A stretch of 60,000 nt of DNA from Membranipora membranacea (taxonomy: Eukaryota > Bryozoa > Gymnolaemata > Cheilostomatida > Membraniporidae). Numbering within the stretch: the stretch's first letter is position 1; each line of letters begins with the position of its first letter. The notes under the pieces were generated by a model. It did not search any database. It saw nothing but the letters and a program-made list of their open reading frames with translations, and had not been told where the DNA came from. The translations under genes and the position numbers were made by a program. Below, one piece after another: positions 1 to 12,433 of the stretch. The DNA lies in the NCBI GenBank assembly GCA_914767715.1, contig OU612070.1, positions 21,814,025 through 21,874,024 of the forward strand, read 5' to 3'.

Positions 1-35
1 TACATGCAAAATTAGTCATGAGGCACCTTTCATCT

Positions 36-116
36 TAGCCAGTCTGGACAAGCTTTGTTTGGTGGGTGGGTGGGAGGGTTGTCCCCCCACCGAACAAAGC
101 TAGTCAAGACAGGCTA
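36..116. mobile_element. Foldback element A1 (TAGCC...GGCTA, 9-bp flanking repeat)
   Basis: Inverted arms (TAGCCAGTCTGGACAAGCTT against AAGCTAGTCAAGACAGGCTA) enclose a G-rich/C-rich centre. Flanks are CTTTCATCT at 27-35 and CTTCTATCT at 117-125, a 7/9 match expected of an aged target duplication. The arms match the copy at 39182-39266. Confidence 0.7.
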
Positions 117-1068
117 CTTCTATCTATAGTACGGTGCCCTAAGACTACAGGCTGCACTGAATAAAGTAGTCAAGGATAGAGCAAGTTCTGGCGGAAGATA
201 GTAGTGAGTAAGGGTGGGTTAGGCTGAGCCCAACAAACAGATTATCATCAGAGGGAAGAGCTGAGCCTAACCCGCCATGTGATTGCTAACTCCATCATAA
301 AGGGTTGATAGCAGAGTTATAAAATACGTTTACCTTTCTTTCTCACTGTAAAATTAGGGTAACAGGAAATAGGAGTCATATTTCACACATTACGAATAGA
401 GGAGACAGATAATAGTATATAGTCTAGCTAGGATAAAGACTAGCATTCCATACTACAGCTCAAGAAGAGTCACACTGCGACATGCCTAACACTAAACAGT
501 TACAAACAGCAGAGATATGGATGGATGCTAGCTAGTACTCTTATGGAGTGAAGGTTTTAATCATCGTAGCTGATGTCTTAGCTACTAAATTTCATGCAGG
601 TAAGTGGGGAGACAGTAGAAAAATCTGAGCTATGCCATAGTAAAATTATGGTTTGGAACGAGCATATCTGTGTTTTATACAAGTTGATAACTAGGCCTAC
701 ATAAGAAACAGCCTGTTGTATCTTCCATGGCACCAAGCATGAAATCAGGTTGGAATCTGTATAGATAAGAGGGGTTTCAACATTTATCCAATTTTTTTTT
801 TCTTCTTAAACCGAAGTGGGGAAGAGAGTCTTCTAGCTGCTACGCCAGCAGTTAAACAGCGAAGATGAAAACACGAATCTTTGCTTAGGGGAGCAAACAT
901 CGATAGAATCTACACACATGGAACAACATGCCTATTACCAATCAGAGGGCCCACGATCTATACAACATCTCATCGGAGAAAGTATACATATAACACAGAG
1001 TTCCTCACTTGTTTATAAAGCGAGGATGGGAGGGTATCCCATCCACCCTCATTTATACAAACACTTAC

Positions 1069-4000
1069 ATTTCCATCCGGAGTCGTCTCACTTTAGCCTT
1101 TTCCTCGGCCAGCTCCACTACAATATGATGTTTCTCTGGAGAAGTGGGCGTGGTCACAGTCTGACCACGCAGCTCGTCTAGCTCAGCTAAGTATAACTCG
1201 CTGTCCACCACCGCTCGTGCTGCTTCCTAAAACAAAATTTTGGACAGGTTGCGTCAAATATCTCTATTGGGAAAGAAAAACATACCAAGACATGAAAGTG
1301 TTTGATAAATATTTTTTTAGCAAAGAAAGCAACAGTGTTCACAGTGCATGGTAGGTTATCCAAGGTAAACACCGTGTCCTGGCTTCTGTAGTGACATGTG
1401 CTCTTGGCTGTCTCCAGCATGTTCCGCTGTGTACTGTTTATTTGACATGGCCCTTGATCTCGTGTAAGACTACGTGTTGCTTAAAAAACTTAGCCAGACT
1501 ACGCTGCTCGAGGTCAGCCAATGTCCGGTCAATGACAGTTAAGGTGCACTTTCACTGCAGACTATTTGGTCAGAATTTTTCTTTCGTTAAGCTATTGTTT
1601 GAAGCAACAAAAAATCTGAAGTTTGTGACAGTGCCACAGCAGACTTTTCGTTGCTCACAACATGGAGAATGCTCCCAATGTTAGCTTATACAAAAAAAGT
1701 TGTTTGAAATTGTTAAATGCAGTTTTATGGTATGACTTGTAGACCTGACCCTGATACCATACCTCAATATACATATCTCTCTCCTCGAGCACCCTGTTAA
1801 GGTGATAGTAGAGAGCTTTGCCTGTGATACCCAGAGACTCCACCTGTGTCTCCAGTGATACGACATGTTCTACAGCCTCTGTGTCTGTTATCTATAACCA
1901 GAAATTTGTATATACTCATTGCAACGCACAGCTAAGAGCTACAGGAACAGGACAATTTGTGGTGGTACTTTGAGACTATAGAATCTCATAATGGGCTAAA
2001 GATGGTGCACTACTTGTACCCTGAAATTCAGTCTCTTGTCAATGTGATATCTACCAGCAAAATTTCGGTATCGACAAAGCCTGCATTGTGAGTATGTATA
2101 GAGCGAACACTATTCAAACCTCACTCACTGGATTCAGTTGTTTTGCGAACTACACCACAAGCATTAAGTGAGTGGTGTGGTAACCCAAAGTGAGATGGTA
2201 AACTCACACAATCAACTACAAACTGCTGCCAACGACCTACAGCAGCGAGGTGAAGGCATCACAGCACCAAACATTACAGGCAGCGGTGAATTAGATAGGT
2301 CAAAAAGGACACAACCTAATCTATAATTTAACCTATATATCCCATGACCAGCACTTAGACTGCTAAGGGACTGTTTGTGTTCCAGTGACTGATATAAGTG
2401 TAGTCACATGGGGCATATGGTGTAAGGTTTGATGACGTTATCGTATATTGGATCATGATTACAGTCTGTTCATAGTTAATTACAGGGAACAATCTACACA
2501 GCATGTGTCAGGTAGACAGGTATAATACCTTTATTTATGCAGGTAGCAAGGGTCATAACAACAACAGGTAATAAAAATCTTTTGAGACGTTCCCACATCA
2601 TACTGTGTAGAGCCACATATTATTTCCTTGCGCTTTCTCTGATTGTAATTTAGAAAATTTATGGAATTCTAACAGCGACTATAGATAATATATCGATAGT
2701 CACTGGTCCTAATATAAATTTTAATGTCCCACAAAATAGGGTGCCAAGGAAAGGGCAGTAAGTTGAGCTATGGAACTGCTGTAACAGTACCGGATTGATC
2801 GATAATATCAAACAAGTGCATTGAGGGTGTCTTTTTTGCAGCTTGACATAGTTTTAATTATTAAAGGTTTTTTATACTTTATTTCCCAGCGGAATATTTG
2901 AGATAAACCTTTCTTTGAATAAAACTGATAAGCCATCACAAGAGCTATGAAAAGGCTTGTGTTTCTATTGTGCGTGTGCGTGGACGGTTTTATTGTGTAC
3001 TTATTGGCAGCAAACAGCGTGTAAATACCAAGAAGGTATTATTGAAAACGCTGACCTAAGTAAGGTCTTTAAACTTAGCTGTCAACAGTCTAAATGTCAC
3101 TACCACTAACAAGTGGCCAAGCAAACAGCTTTAGTTTAAGAAACTAGATCCAAAATTTCAAAGGATCATTTAATCATCTACCCAAGACAACTCGGGTGTG
3201 ATTTCCAAAGTGGTAAGAGTACCAAATTACATATGCAGGTCTAAGTACAAAGTCACCTATACATGAAGTATGCTCCATTCCTCAATAGGCCTGGGATAAT
3301 TGCAGAAAATTAGGGTCAATTTGTTTGAACTTGGCATCTAAAATACTGCATTTAATCGCACAAAATTGGTTACGCTACACAAAACCTTATTTAAGGTGAT
3401 GGAACCTTGTGCAAAGTCATGGCAGAGACTCAAACAGGATGTAAGCTGATCAGCATCTTTCTCAGATTTATCATCTAAATTATTAAATTTTACTTCAGAG
3501 AGACTTCTAAACTCAAGCTATTCTAACACTGATCAAAGCCGCACCGATACATAAATACACAACTATCTAATTTTTAAATTAATCGGCAGTAACATTAAAT
3601 GCACCACAAATTACTATTCTACTGAAATATGTACATTTAACACGTCTATTACAAAGGATGTCAGCCAAGACTACTGACAAACAAACAGTGATTGAAGAGG
3701 AACAATTCCATCTAGTGATGATAGGTTAGAAAGGAGTATGTGAATATTGGTGGAAGAAATTCTACTGATGTTTCCTAAATTCTGTGATAAAATGAGAAGC
3801 GCTTAGTTACATTTTGCCCGCTTGGTTCAATTCTTGTATGTCTTGTGTTTAGTAGAGGGATGTAGTAAAGCCCTGATGGGGAGTTTACCATCAGATCACT
3901 TGTTACGATTGGTCAATTAAACACAAGAGCCATCACTGCTAAGGTCATCTCTGTACAGGGTAAATGTACACTTTGTTTACAACTGTGTTATACTTGACAC

Positions 4001-7000
4001 AACTTTAGGTGATCCTATCTATATTTGCCTCTTCCAAAAAGCATTCTGAGAGCCAAGTTAGGGTTGCATTATGGGATGCAAGAGAGGCGATGATTGGTCA
4101 AGGGTTGGCGGAAAACACTTTAACAGGGGATAATTTAACTGTCGGAAGGAGGGGACAGGGGGTACGCTAAACAAAATGTCTAAAAATAAGGAAATGAGCT
4201 GAAGACGAAAGGCCTGGTCCATTGAATAGTGAAAAAATGAATGGCCTGCAAACAACTCTTTGCTGCAAGCCAGTTAATTTATGGAATTCAAGTTTGTAGG
4301 AAGGGAGAATTCTTATATAAAGTTATATTTGCGCACATCTACAAAAAAACACGATTTGAGAGTGTCAAACGGTGCGGGGAGCGTGTCTGAAAACCTGCAG
4401 AATCTACACTAAATGGCCGGCTTGAACCTTCATACTGACATCAGTCTAACCAATGGGTCAACCTAGCATTGTCAGGTGGCTACTTTTTTGCTTTGGGGGA
4501 CCTCTTAACAAAAAAGTAGCCACGTGACGAGGCTTGGGTCAACCTCCTAAATTATCAAATTGTCTTGCTAAAAGCGGTGGACTACAATGGTCCTCAACCC
4601 AATAATCACCACCCATCCTTTGATGAAGGTGTATACATACAATGAACTCCAGAGTTCATTGATACATATGTCCCTGGAACAATAAACTCCCTCAGCAGAA
4701 GGAGTTCATTGTCTGGAAGTCGAGACGAGGTTCGTAAATATCAACTCATGAACAGAAAGTTTTTCCCCAAGGTTAGTCATGGCTCTATGGTATCACAGGG
4801 TGAGGATATATCCTTACTCTGTGATGGTATGAAGGTTCAAGCACATTCCTGATCAGAGATTTTTTATAAAGCAGCAGCTGTCACTTCCAGCAGTGGCTAA
4901 GTTTGATATTATGAGACAAATAGTCTGAGGGTGAGAGGCTAATTAACGACAAATCAATCAAACTTCTCAGTGGTTTTCTTTACCTGCTGCTGGCCTGCTG
5001 CCGTTGCGGACTGAGCAGGGGCGCCGGTAAACTCCAGAGTTCTATCCTTTAACTTATAATATCAACGAGTTAGAAGTTAGTAAGTCTGCCCGACTCCAGA
5101 CCAAGTTCAATCCAATTGCCTGCATTCCAGCTGCTCCCTTTCACTGGTCACACCGAAGGCTTGGGATTGAACAGTGGAGGGGAGCATTTCCAAATGCAGG
5201 CAATTGCACTTTGTCTAGTCTGACTCATGTAGCTCATAGGCAATCCCATCTACTGAGATCAGGAAATATTCCTCAAGCAGGAAAAATACGCTTCCTTCTA
5301 TGTTCCGGGATATGACCATACTGTTTTAGGATGGTTTTTGTGGCAATTGCTAAGATCTGCAACCCCTAACGCAGTTCATTGACCATAAGATCTGGGTTAG
5401 TATGAGACATGCAAAGCAATGTCTGCAAGAAGCACACCTACGCATGCAGTACACATTACATTATGATGTTGAGGACGTCTAGAAACTGGCTAATTACAAC
5501 CTGCGCTGTCACAAACGGAGGATGCGTTACGCTACTCCAACCTGTTGACAGGTTTATAAGTATTGGGCAGCCGTTTCAATCTCAGAACAGAGACAGTACC
5601 ATTATTGGTAACCAGCTCAATAATAGTTCATAAGATAAAAGTTAGACAAAGTTTGGTCATTTGCCTGCATTCGAAGTTATCCCGATCCACTGGTCAGGCC
5701 GGGGTGACCGGTGGAAGGGAGCAACTGGAATGCCGGCAAATGGACCAAAATTTGTCTCACTTATATCTATATATCTATACCTACATCACTATTATATGAC
5801 AATCGGATTAAACTTGATCTAGATACAAGTATACATAAGCATATAGCCTACCTCAGTGATGCAGTCCTTTATAGCATGCTGCTGCTCACTGTTCAAGTTC
5901 TGCAGAATCTGAGATATGAAGAATTCTTTCCTCTCACACTGTACAGCACAGCCCAGTATAAGTAGTAGTGTGGTCCTTATATCCGCACAGGACGACTCTG
6001 GAAATACACACACAAACATTCAGTCAGTGTGTCATTACTCTGCTCTTCAAGAAGTCAACACTCATATCAAAGGACTTTCTGGTGCAACAAACTTGACTTC
6101 CTAGCAATCAACAAAATCTGAGTACCTTCGGTCACATTGTGGATATCAATGACCTGATAATATGTGAACAAAGGTAGATCAGTGTAAATTCTCCTCTGTA
6201 CAATGAAAACAAGCGTGGCACTTCAGCCAGGGATCTCCTGACCTCACATTGTCACTAATACTGCATGAAAATTTAAACTCTAATCATGTTTCATTGGAGG
6301 CTTGGGCTTGAGACTGTTTCATGTTGGGGTAACATGACTGTGACCAAACGGGGTTGACCAGCTTATTAAGTGATGGGCTGGAGGGGGGGGGGGGGGGGAT
6401 TAGGGCTTGTGAGGTAGTAAGGTAGTGATGTTATCATACCATCCTCAGGATCCCGAGTTAGTCTCAGTATATCTGGTAGTTTGACTGTAACGACCTGCTG
6501 TAACTCATCCTACAATACAGAGAATATCAACCATCAGTTATCATTCATATACGTATATATATATACACCAACCCTTCCTTACTATTACTAGTTACACCCC
6601 TCCACCTTCTCCATCATACATACCAAATCTACCCTAACTATAGTCTCTACTTCAACTTGACTATATGGACCTTGATCAGACCTCAATACAGTCGACCTAT
6701 CGATGGTCTATCAATTGATTTGGTTTTATTGGTAAGTTAGTAGAAGTCTGAATGCCGAATATTTCCTGATGGTCTTCTTCACAGGTTTGATAAGGCATTG
6801 TGTGATGGTGATGCTTCTACATGCTCATCAGTAGACAACCAGCATTATAAATTTTAATATAGGACCAGTTGCTGATTTTTAGCCAGCAGAATCAGCATGA
6901 GCTGTATTCTATCTCAAGGTAATCAGTTATCTGGTAAAAATCTCAAAACATGGGTGTAAAAACACAAGCATCCTTTGTTGTGTTGTGTAAATGGAGTAGT

Positions 7001-10000
7001 AGAAATCAGTTGTTTGATCGTGTTCATTAGTTAGTGCATACACACAGTCATGAATCAGATAAAAATAACACAAAGAAAAACAAAGGCCGTCAGCTGCTCA
7101 GATTTTTTTTCCTCTCAAAAGCTCACGGGCTTCAATATTAGGCCCTACACATGAAGCGCTCCTTATGAAAACTTGGATTATGTCCAAAAGTTATCAATTA
7201 ACAATGAATTAACTTGTTCCTCCTTCAAAAATGTGTACAAGGTTTAGTTGTACAATTTTCTATTTTGAGCCTCATTTGCATTAAATACCAGAAACAACAG
7301 TGAATTATCCATCTCATCCATGACAGCTGTTACCAAAAGGTTACCAGAATATCACCAGATATTTAATGCTACTGAGGTAGTAAAACAATTGGCTATGCGT
7401 TAAAAAACCTGTTCTTCTCATTCTCCGTCAATGACCAGAGAAGATGAGAAGGAGAGAGTGTGGTGATGATCTATAGATAAGTGAGAACGTCCTCTAAGAG
7501 AGGATACTTCACACAACTGAACTCGTAGACCTGTGGCACATGTGCTCTACTACCTGCTCAATCCACCCTAGGGACGTGATCACTCATCTCATCGCTATCA
7601 TACACTCGTCAGATCATATCCCCATCTGGGTGGAGCAGGTGAGATCCTCACCCACTCCAACAAGATGGGAGGACAGTTTCTTGGAGGAATGAGACTGCTG
7701 ATGCAGATGATATGCTGTTTAACAACAAGATATTTTCAAAATTGATAGCTGAAATATTTACCCTGTAGAATATTTTGATGGATTTCATGATGATATTCCA
7801 GTTGGTGAGCCTTTCCATCGTATCGTCCAGTTTAGCACCTCGGGTGATGATATTATCATCCACATTTCTGTTATATCTGTGAGAGATAAAGAATTACACA
7901 ATGAGATTAATAATCACAATCCTGATAACTGAGGTATCAATCCCAAAATAATCTAGTCATCGTGACTCTGTTGTAGGGGCGGGAATTCCTGATTCCAGAC
8001 CGCTTTAAAAGCATTACGAAGCAAATATGGCTAAGACTAGTTAAAGTGCTCAAACGGTGCAAGATGCTGGTAGAGGCTTTTCATTATCAATGAAATGCCT
8101 CTACCAGCATCTGGAACCGTTTGAGCACTTAAACCAGGCTAAGACTAGCCCCGTTCTCTGGATATGTACTACTGCAGCAGTAGGCTACATTGTCTCAAGG
8201 TTTACCATCATTATTACATGATAAGTCATGATTAGTCATGTTATATGAGATAAACCAAATAAGGCTCTTCAGATAAATTGGAATTAAGCCAGTGTTACCT
8301 TGGAGCGGTAGAAAAATCACATCAATACTTTATTATTGACTTTTTAAATATGATATGGGTGTGGCTGAGGTGATGACTCAGAGTCAGCATAGTCTACTTA
8401 GTCACCTGGGACTTCAATGTCAGTATAAGTATGCTGCCGTTACAATCATATTCAGATAAATCATAAGATAATTGATAACATCATTCAGTTCATCAATATA
8501 GGCCTAGGTGTAAAGCTTGAATGGGGCTCTTTTGTTGGAAAAACACACAGGCATTTTTTTCCTAAATAAGAAGTTGAGTAAGACTTGACTAAGGAATTCT
8601 ATATTGTCATCATAAAAGATTTACGGGACACATGTTATGCTTCTGGCTACGAGCAGTTTGCAGCTGAGCGCAATGAATGTGGAAAGTTCATGAGGACTAA
8701 ATTAAGCTTGGCAACATGCCATCCAGACATCGTGGTCAATTTGAATCAGTATATTACAATATAAACATCCAATCCTGATTCTGTGAGGAGAGAGAAAGCA
8801 GTTTGATAATTGAATATTTCGGTTCCATTGATATGACTCAACAGTCTAATATTGCAGTAATTACTGATCTATAGGGTGGTGAACTCTACCCAGCTGCCGA
8901 GAGCAGAAACACAGGATAACTCTCAGGCCCGTAGTTCTAGGGGAGGCATGGAGGCACTGCCTCCCCTAGAAAGCCCAATATAGTGGCCTAAAAACACTAT
9001 AATTGAAAGAAACATATCAGAATCAGCTCTTCCGGGATTTCCATTTGCTAATTACATCCCTTAAATTGCTTGGAGAGTAGAGCTTACAGCACACCTACTG
9101 GTGATGCTTTGGACTCGCCTAGAACTTTTGCCTCCCCTACCATTTTTTCTAGACTACGGCCCTGACTCTAACCACATAATACAACACTGTACAAAGTGAT
9201 TCGGTTTGTCAAACAAGGGATCAATATCAGTAAGAATTGATTAGCACATTCCAAGCTATTGTAAATGTTGAGCCTTGTCAAAATGCCTGCCACCCTTGAT
9301 GCAAATAAATTGCACAAGAGCTGCGGAGCGTTACTGAGAATACCAATATAATAAATTAATATTTATAGTCATATTTATAGTCTCTATTACTTCGCTATAA
9401 CAGTATAGATCAAATTTGTCAAATAAAAACCGCAAAGAGTTAAAAATTCTAATTTATGTGGTTCAATCACTTTGCAACAAGGACAAGGCGGCAAGTTGTG
9501 GCACCTCTGACTTTTAAATTAGATCTGAGTTACTAGAAATAGTTCATGCTTATCTGCCCACACAAACTCAATCATTCATGAGTAGAAACTATGAAGGAAA
9601 TGGCTGGAAAAAACGGAAGTGGTTCTTTACTAGCAATGTTGATATAACCATCAGCAGTGCATTTTTTTGCTGTTTCAATGCATAAGAAACCCAAACATCT
9701 ACATATGTTTAAGATTGGGAGGTATGCGTGGCCTAGTGTAGGTATGTGTGGCCCAGTGTAGTTACTCACAGACCCAAGGAAAATGTAAACAGTGTTCACG
9801 TGCAAGTAGTGGTCTATGTCAGCAAGTCCCTTTCACTGCGTTTAATCCAGAAACAACAATCAATTTAACAAAGCTACAATCATGTAATGCAGTATCACGC
9901 TCTATCCAACTCTATCATGAATGAAAGGGAAAGAACACTTGGCCATCCAGTCCAACGCCTCCAAAGAATTTTAATCCAATTTTAAGGGCCATATTACACT

Positions 10001-12433
10001 ATGGATTAAAGAAGGCAGCCAGTATAGTAGGGTCTAATGCTAATTCAATTCTCCAGCTGAAAGCCGCTAATGACCAACAGAAAGCTGTCGACTCAGGCAT
10101 CTAATTTGCACAGTGTATGTTTGTACAACCTTTAGTTGGCTGCAGTCAATACTGTAATATTCGTTAACTAGCTACACAGCAGCAGCGCCGAGTCAGCAGG
10201 TCCAGCATTAGAGTAACTTATAGTTAACTGGTCACTGAGTAAACTGGGCTCAGCAGTGACTAATTAGTTTGATTTAATTGTAGGATTGGTTCTGAAATCA
10301 GTCAGATCAATGAACTCCCCTCTCTCATTGGTCACATTAAGCTGTGCAACAACTTCATTCCATCTACAAGTTTGTATCATAGCATTGCTGTCTGTCGGTT
10401 CATAATGCTCGCTGACTAGTGTGGGCGATAGAGTGACCTTACATCCCTCAGTTCTACCCACGACTTGTCTACCACCACTCAACAAACCGGAGCATATTTG
10501 TTCACATATCTCATAAAACGCTGAGATATTTCTAGGTGAAGGCCGATACCATCATGCTATAAAGTCAGACTTGCCCCCATCTAATATCACAAGTACCAAT
10601 GTACTTATAGATTCTGCTCCTAGTTACTTACTAACCAGCATACTAAAACAGCCAGTCACAAAGCCTGTCACGCAGTGCATACTGAATCTGATGACAGCAT
10701 GGAGAATCCCTGGCGACAGCCACTTACATTCTATACATACAAACTGTTACTAACAAGCATGCTAAGACAGCCAGTCACACAGTACAATGTCATACTGAAC
10801 CTTGTGACAGTCACTTACATTTGTTTGATGACATCTCTTAGGAAGGTACCCTGATATAGATCTCTATATGAGACGATACTGACACCTCTGCCTTCTCCTA
10901 CATCTCCACCGGGGCTGCTATCCTCACCTGCAAACAGGCTCACCTGAAAATAAAATAAACAGCCATCATTGTATATTATGTGATTCTGTAATTGCTTAGA
11001 AACCAGCTCATGGAACATAATAATACTGGTTGATGGACGATTGTTTTATTCAGGGGCATTGTGGGTAAATATTTATCAGCTGCTGGTTATCTATGAACAT
11101 GAAGCAGACAGAATATTGTGCCAGTTTTATTGCCCACCGCCTAACATGCTCCAAGGAAGCAATCATATGTTTTGCTGTCTCATGATCATAAATTTGGTAA
11201 CACCATAGTGTGGTCAATGTCAATAATCTTTGGCGTGGTGTTACATAATTCAGTCAGGGCACTGGGTGGAGAAACTATCCAAAGGTTGCTGCTCTCAAAA
11301 AGCCTGTTTGGAGTTTTAGGACTAAACTGATTTCTAATGCATTGTCAGAGCAATAAAAGTGACCAAATTGGCTTTAATCTGACACACAATGTCTGATGAT
11401 TGAAATAATCCAGTAAAAAGGTCAGCCAATAGTTCAATGAGAGTCAAAATATTCCCAGCAAACGATCAGACCAATTATTTGAAATTTACAAAACCCCTTC
11501 AAATTGTATCAGACGTTAGCGCTAATCAACGATAATCAGTGCTAATGAAGCTGGATTAGGACTTGAATAAGATACAGAGGCTCTGAGCTAATCATTAGAG
11601 CATACTAGGACTAAACCAAAAACACTGACATGATAGCACTGGGACGTATGGAAACAACAATATGACTACTGTCAAAGAAGGGAGTAACAGCCTGTTACTC
11701 CTTGGTCAAAGTTAGACATGTGCGACAAAGAACCACCATGTTCTAACAAATTGATTCATGGTTAATCGTCCAGTAAGGTGAACAGAAGGTGAAATTATCC
11801 CTAAGTACTACAATAATAGTGCGCTAGCTGTACAGTCTCATAGAATGGTCCTAATTACGGAATGTGTGAAGTGCTCCCACTGATAGACCCAAGTGTTACA
11901 TAGGCTGTAATGAGTAGCGCTCTCAACACTTCACTGTTGTGAATAATAAGGGGTAGTGATAACTAATTCAGCTGAGACAAGTGCTGGTTACTCCCCTATA
12001 GTTTAATCAACACTGGTTATGTGATGACTTAGTGAGGGCTCTATCTTGCACAGCCAGTCCTACTGGTAGCCCTATTATTCTTAATGTTATTGAATGCAGA
12101 GAGGGAAACCAACAAGTTTTTTCTCTGCGCAAACAGATTTGACCACAGACGTCATACATTATATATAACCCTGCCTCTTGTCGAGTCACTGATGAGGTCA
12201 GGACTATTATAGTATATTAAGTCATCATTGACTCGGCAAGAGGCAGGGTCTCAGGTTAATACATATATTCTACATGTATTGTGATATGGAGAAAAAAACC
12301 GGAGCTCTCAACTCACCCATGCTACTAGTGGAGAACTTAGTAATTTGATTTGTATTGGAGTGAGGGGCGTTTCCTCCGTTTGTGTCACCGGAGCGGAGGT
12401 GGTGTTTGTGGTTACGGCGCTGCGTCCTGACAT
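1069..12433 (-). CDS. CCDC88: CCDC88 family (Girdin/Daple) HOOK-domain protein, 5' seven exons, 3' end outside window
   Basis: Coding exons in transcript order: 12433-12317, 10943-10819, 7867-7762, 6509-6440, 5997-5852, 1891-1763, 1226-1069. All have AG/GT borders and the phases join without a break (851 nt, 283 codons plus 2 nt). The start ATG has an in-frame TAA six codons upstream. The protein opens with a short Ser/Thr-rich leader, then SSPLVAWV, DTMERLTNWNIIMKSIKIFY, LGCAVQCERKEFF, HLNRVLEERD and VVELAEEKAKVRRLRMEM. These follow, in order, the N-terminal HOOK domain and first coiled coil of vertebrate Girdin/Daple (SPLVTWV, LLGCAVQCQKKEEF, HLKRLIDERD, VELADAKAKIRRLRQEL). Family members link dynein, actin and G-protein or Wnt signalling in the cytoplasm. 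The long coiled coil and C-terminal signalling region must lie left of base 1. Introns are 0.4-4 kb and hold foldback repeats and a local duplication. Family assignment is firm; which vertebrate paralogue is closest cannot be told from this part. Confidence 0.9.
4464..4535. mobile_element. Foldback element B1, exact 9-bp flanking repeat (CCDC88 intron)
   Basis: Inverted arms GGTGGCTACTTTTTTG and CAAAAAAGTAGCCACGTGAC lie around a purine/pyrimidine centre, starting TAGC and ending GGCTT. Both sides carry GGGTCAACC (4455-4463 and 4536-4544), an exact 9-bp duplication. It lies in the 4 kb intron between the CCDC88 exons at 5852 and 1891. Confidence 0.85.
5097..5217. mobile_element. Foldback element D1 (CAGAC...GTCTA, 9-bp flanking repeat)
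   Basis: Arms CAATTGCCTGCATTC and AAATGCAGGCAATTG pair imperfectly over 121 bases, with terminal CAGACCAAG/CTTTGTCTA. Flanks GCCCGACTC (5088-5096) and GTCTGACTC (5218-5226) match 7/9. Related copies at 5643 and 56629. Confidence 0.65.
5643..5758. mobile_element. Foldback element D2
   Basis: TAGACAAAGTTTGGTCATTT pairs with AAATGGACCAAAATTTGTCT, with inner words TTGCCTGCATTC and GATCCACTGGTCA shared with D1 and with the fragment at 56629. No clear flanking repeat was found. Confidence 0.6.
6383..6398. repeat. Poly-G run
   Basis: An uninterrupted run of about 16 G in a CCDC88 intron. Similar runs lie at about 39208 (inside a foldback element), 47998, 48320 (C) and 51131 (C). Confidence 0.8.
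8038..8136. mobile_element. Foldback element C1, exact 9-bp flanking repeat (CCDC88 intron)
   Basis: Arms AAGTGCTCAAACGGTGCAAG and its inverse close into a 99-base hairpin, with TGCTGGTAGAGGC paired to GCCTCTACCAGCA. GGCTAAGAC stands immediately left (8029-8037) and right (8137-8145); the repeat extends to 12 bases because TAG follows on both sides. Nearly the same arms recur at 40293-40415. Confidence 0.88.
8924..9164. mobile_element. CAGGGCCGTAG-ended MITE, copy 1 (241 bp)
   Basis: Termini CAGGCCCGTAGTTCTAG and CTAGACTACGGCCCTG are inverted repeats. The interior shares GCCTCCCCTAGAAAG, ACTATAATT, CAGAATCAGCTC and TTTGCCTCCCCTACCATTTT with the copies at 23510 and 34339. ACTCT flanks both ends exactly (8919-8923, 9165-9169), a possible 5-bp target duplication. 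Lies in the CCDC88 intron between 7867 and 10819. Confidence 0.8.
10626..10822. repeat. Local tandem duplication at a CCDC88 splice donor
   Basis: Two units, about 10626-10735 and 10746-10822, share CTAACCAGCATACTAAAACAG/CTAACAAGCATGCTAAGACAG-type words, then AGCCAGTCACA, CATACTGAA and GACAGCCACTTACATT/GACAGTCACTTACATT. The right unit contains the genuine donor after exon 2 (ATGTAAGT on the minus strand), and the left unit carries a second copy of that donor sequence inside the intron. Confidence 0.65.
12168..12249. repeat. 82-bp foldback repeat near CCDC88 exon 1
   Basis: ACCCTGCCTCTTGTCGAGTC and GACTCGGCAAGAGGCAGGGT pair at 19 of 20 positions around a 42-base loop whose ends (ACTGATGA/TCATCATT) extend the pairing. 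It lies in intron 1 of CCDC88, 68 bases from the exon 1 donor. Flanks agree only weakly. Confidence 0.6.

Noticed and set aside
1438-1545. Minus-strand open stretch reading ADLEQRSLAKFFKQH inside a CCDC88 intron
   Set aside because: It looks coiled-coil-like but ends in an in-frame stop (TAA at 1438-1440), has no adequate donor, and the exons on either side already join in phase and match Girdin without it.
10264-10485. 73-codon minus-strand ORF in CCDC88 intron 2
   Set aside because: Exons 10819-10943 and 7762-7867 join perfectly in phase across it and match the family; the ORF has no recognisable domain and no suitable splice borders.
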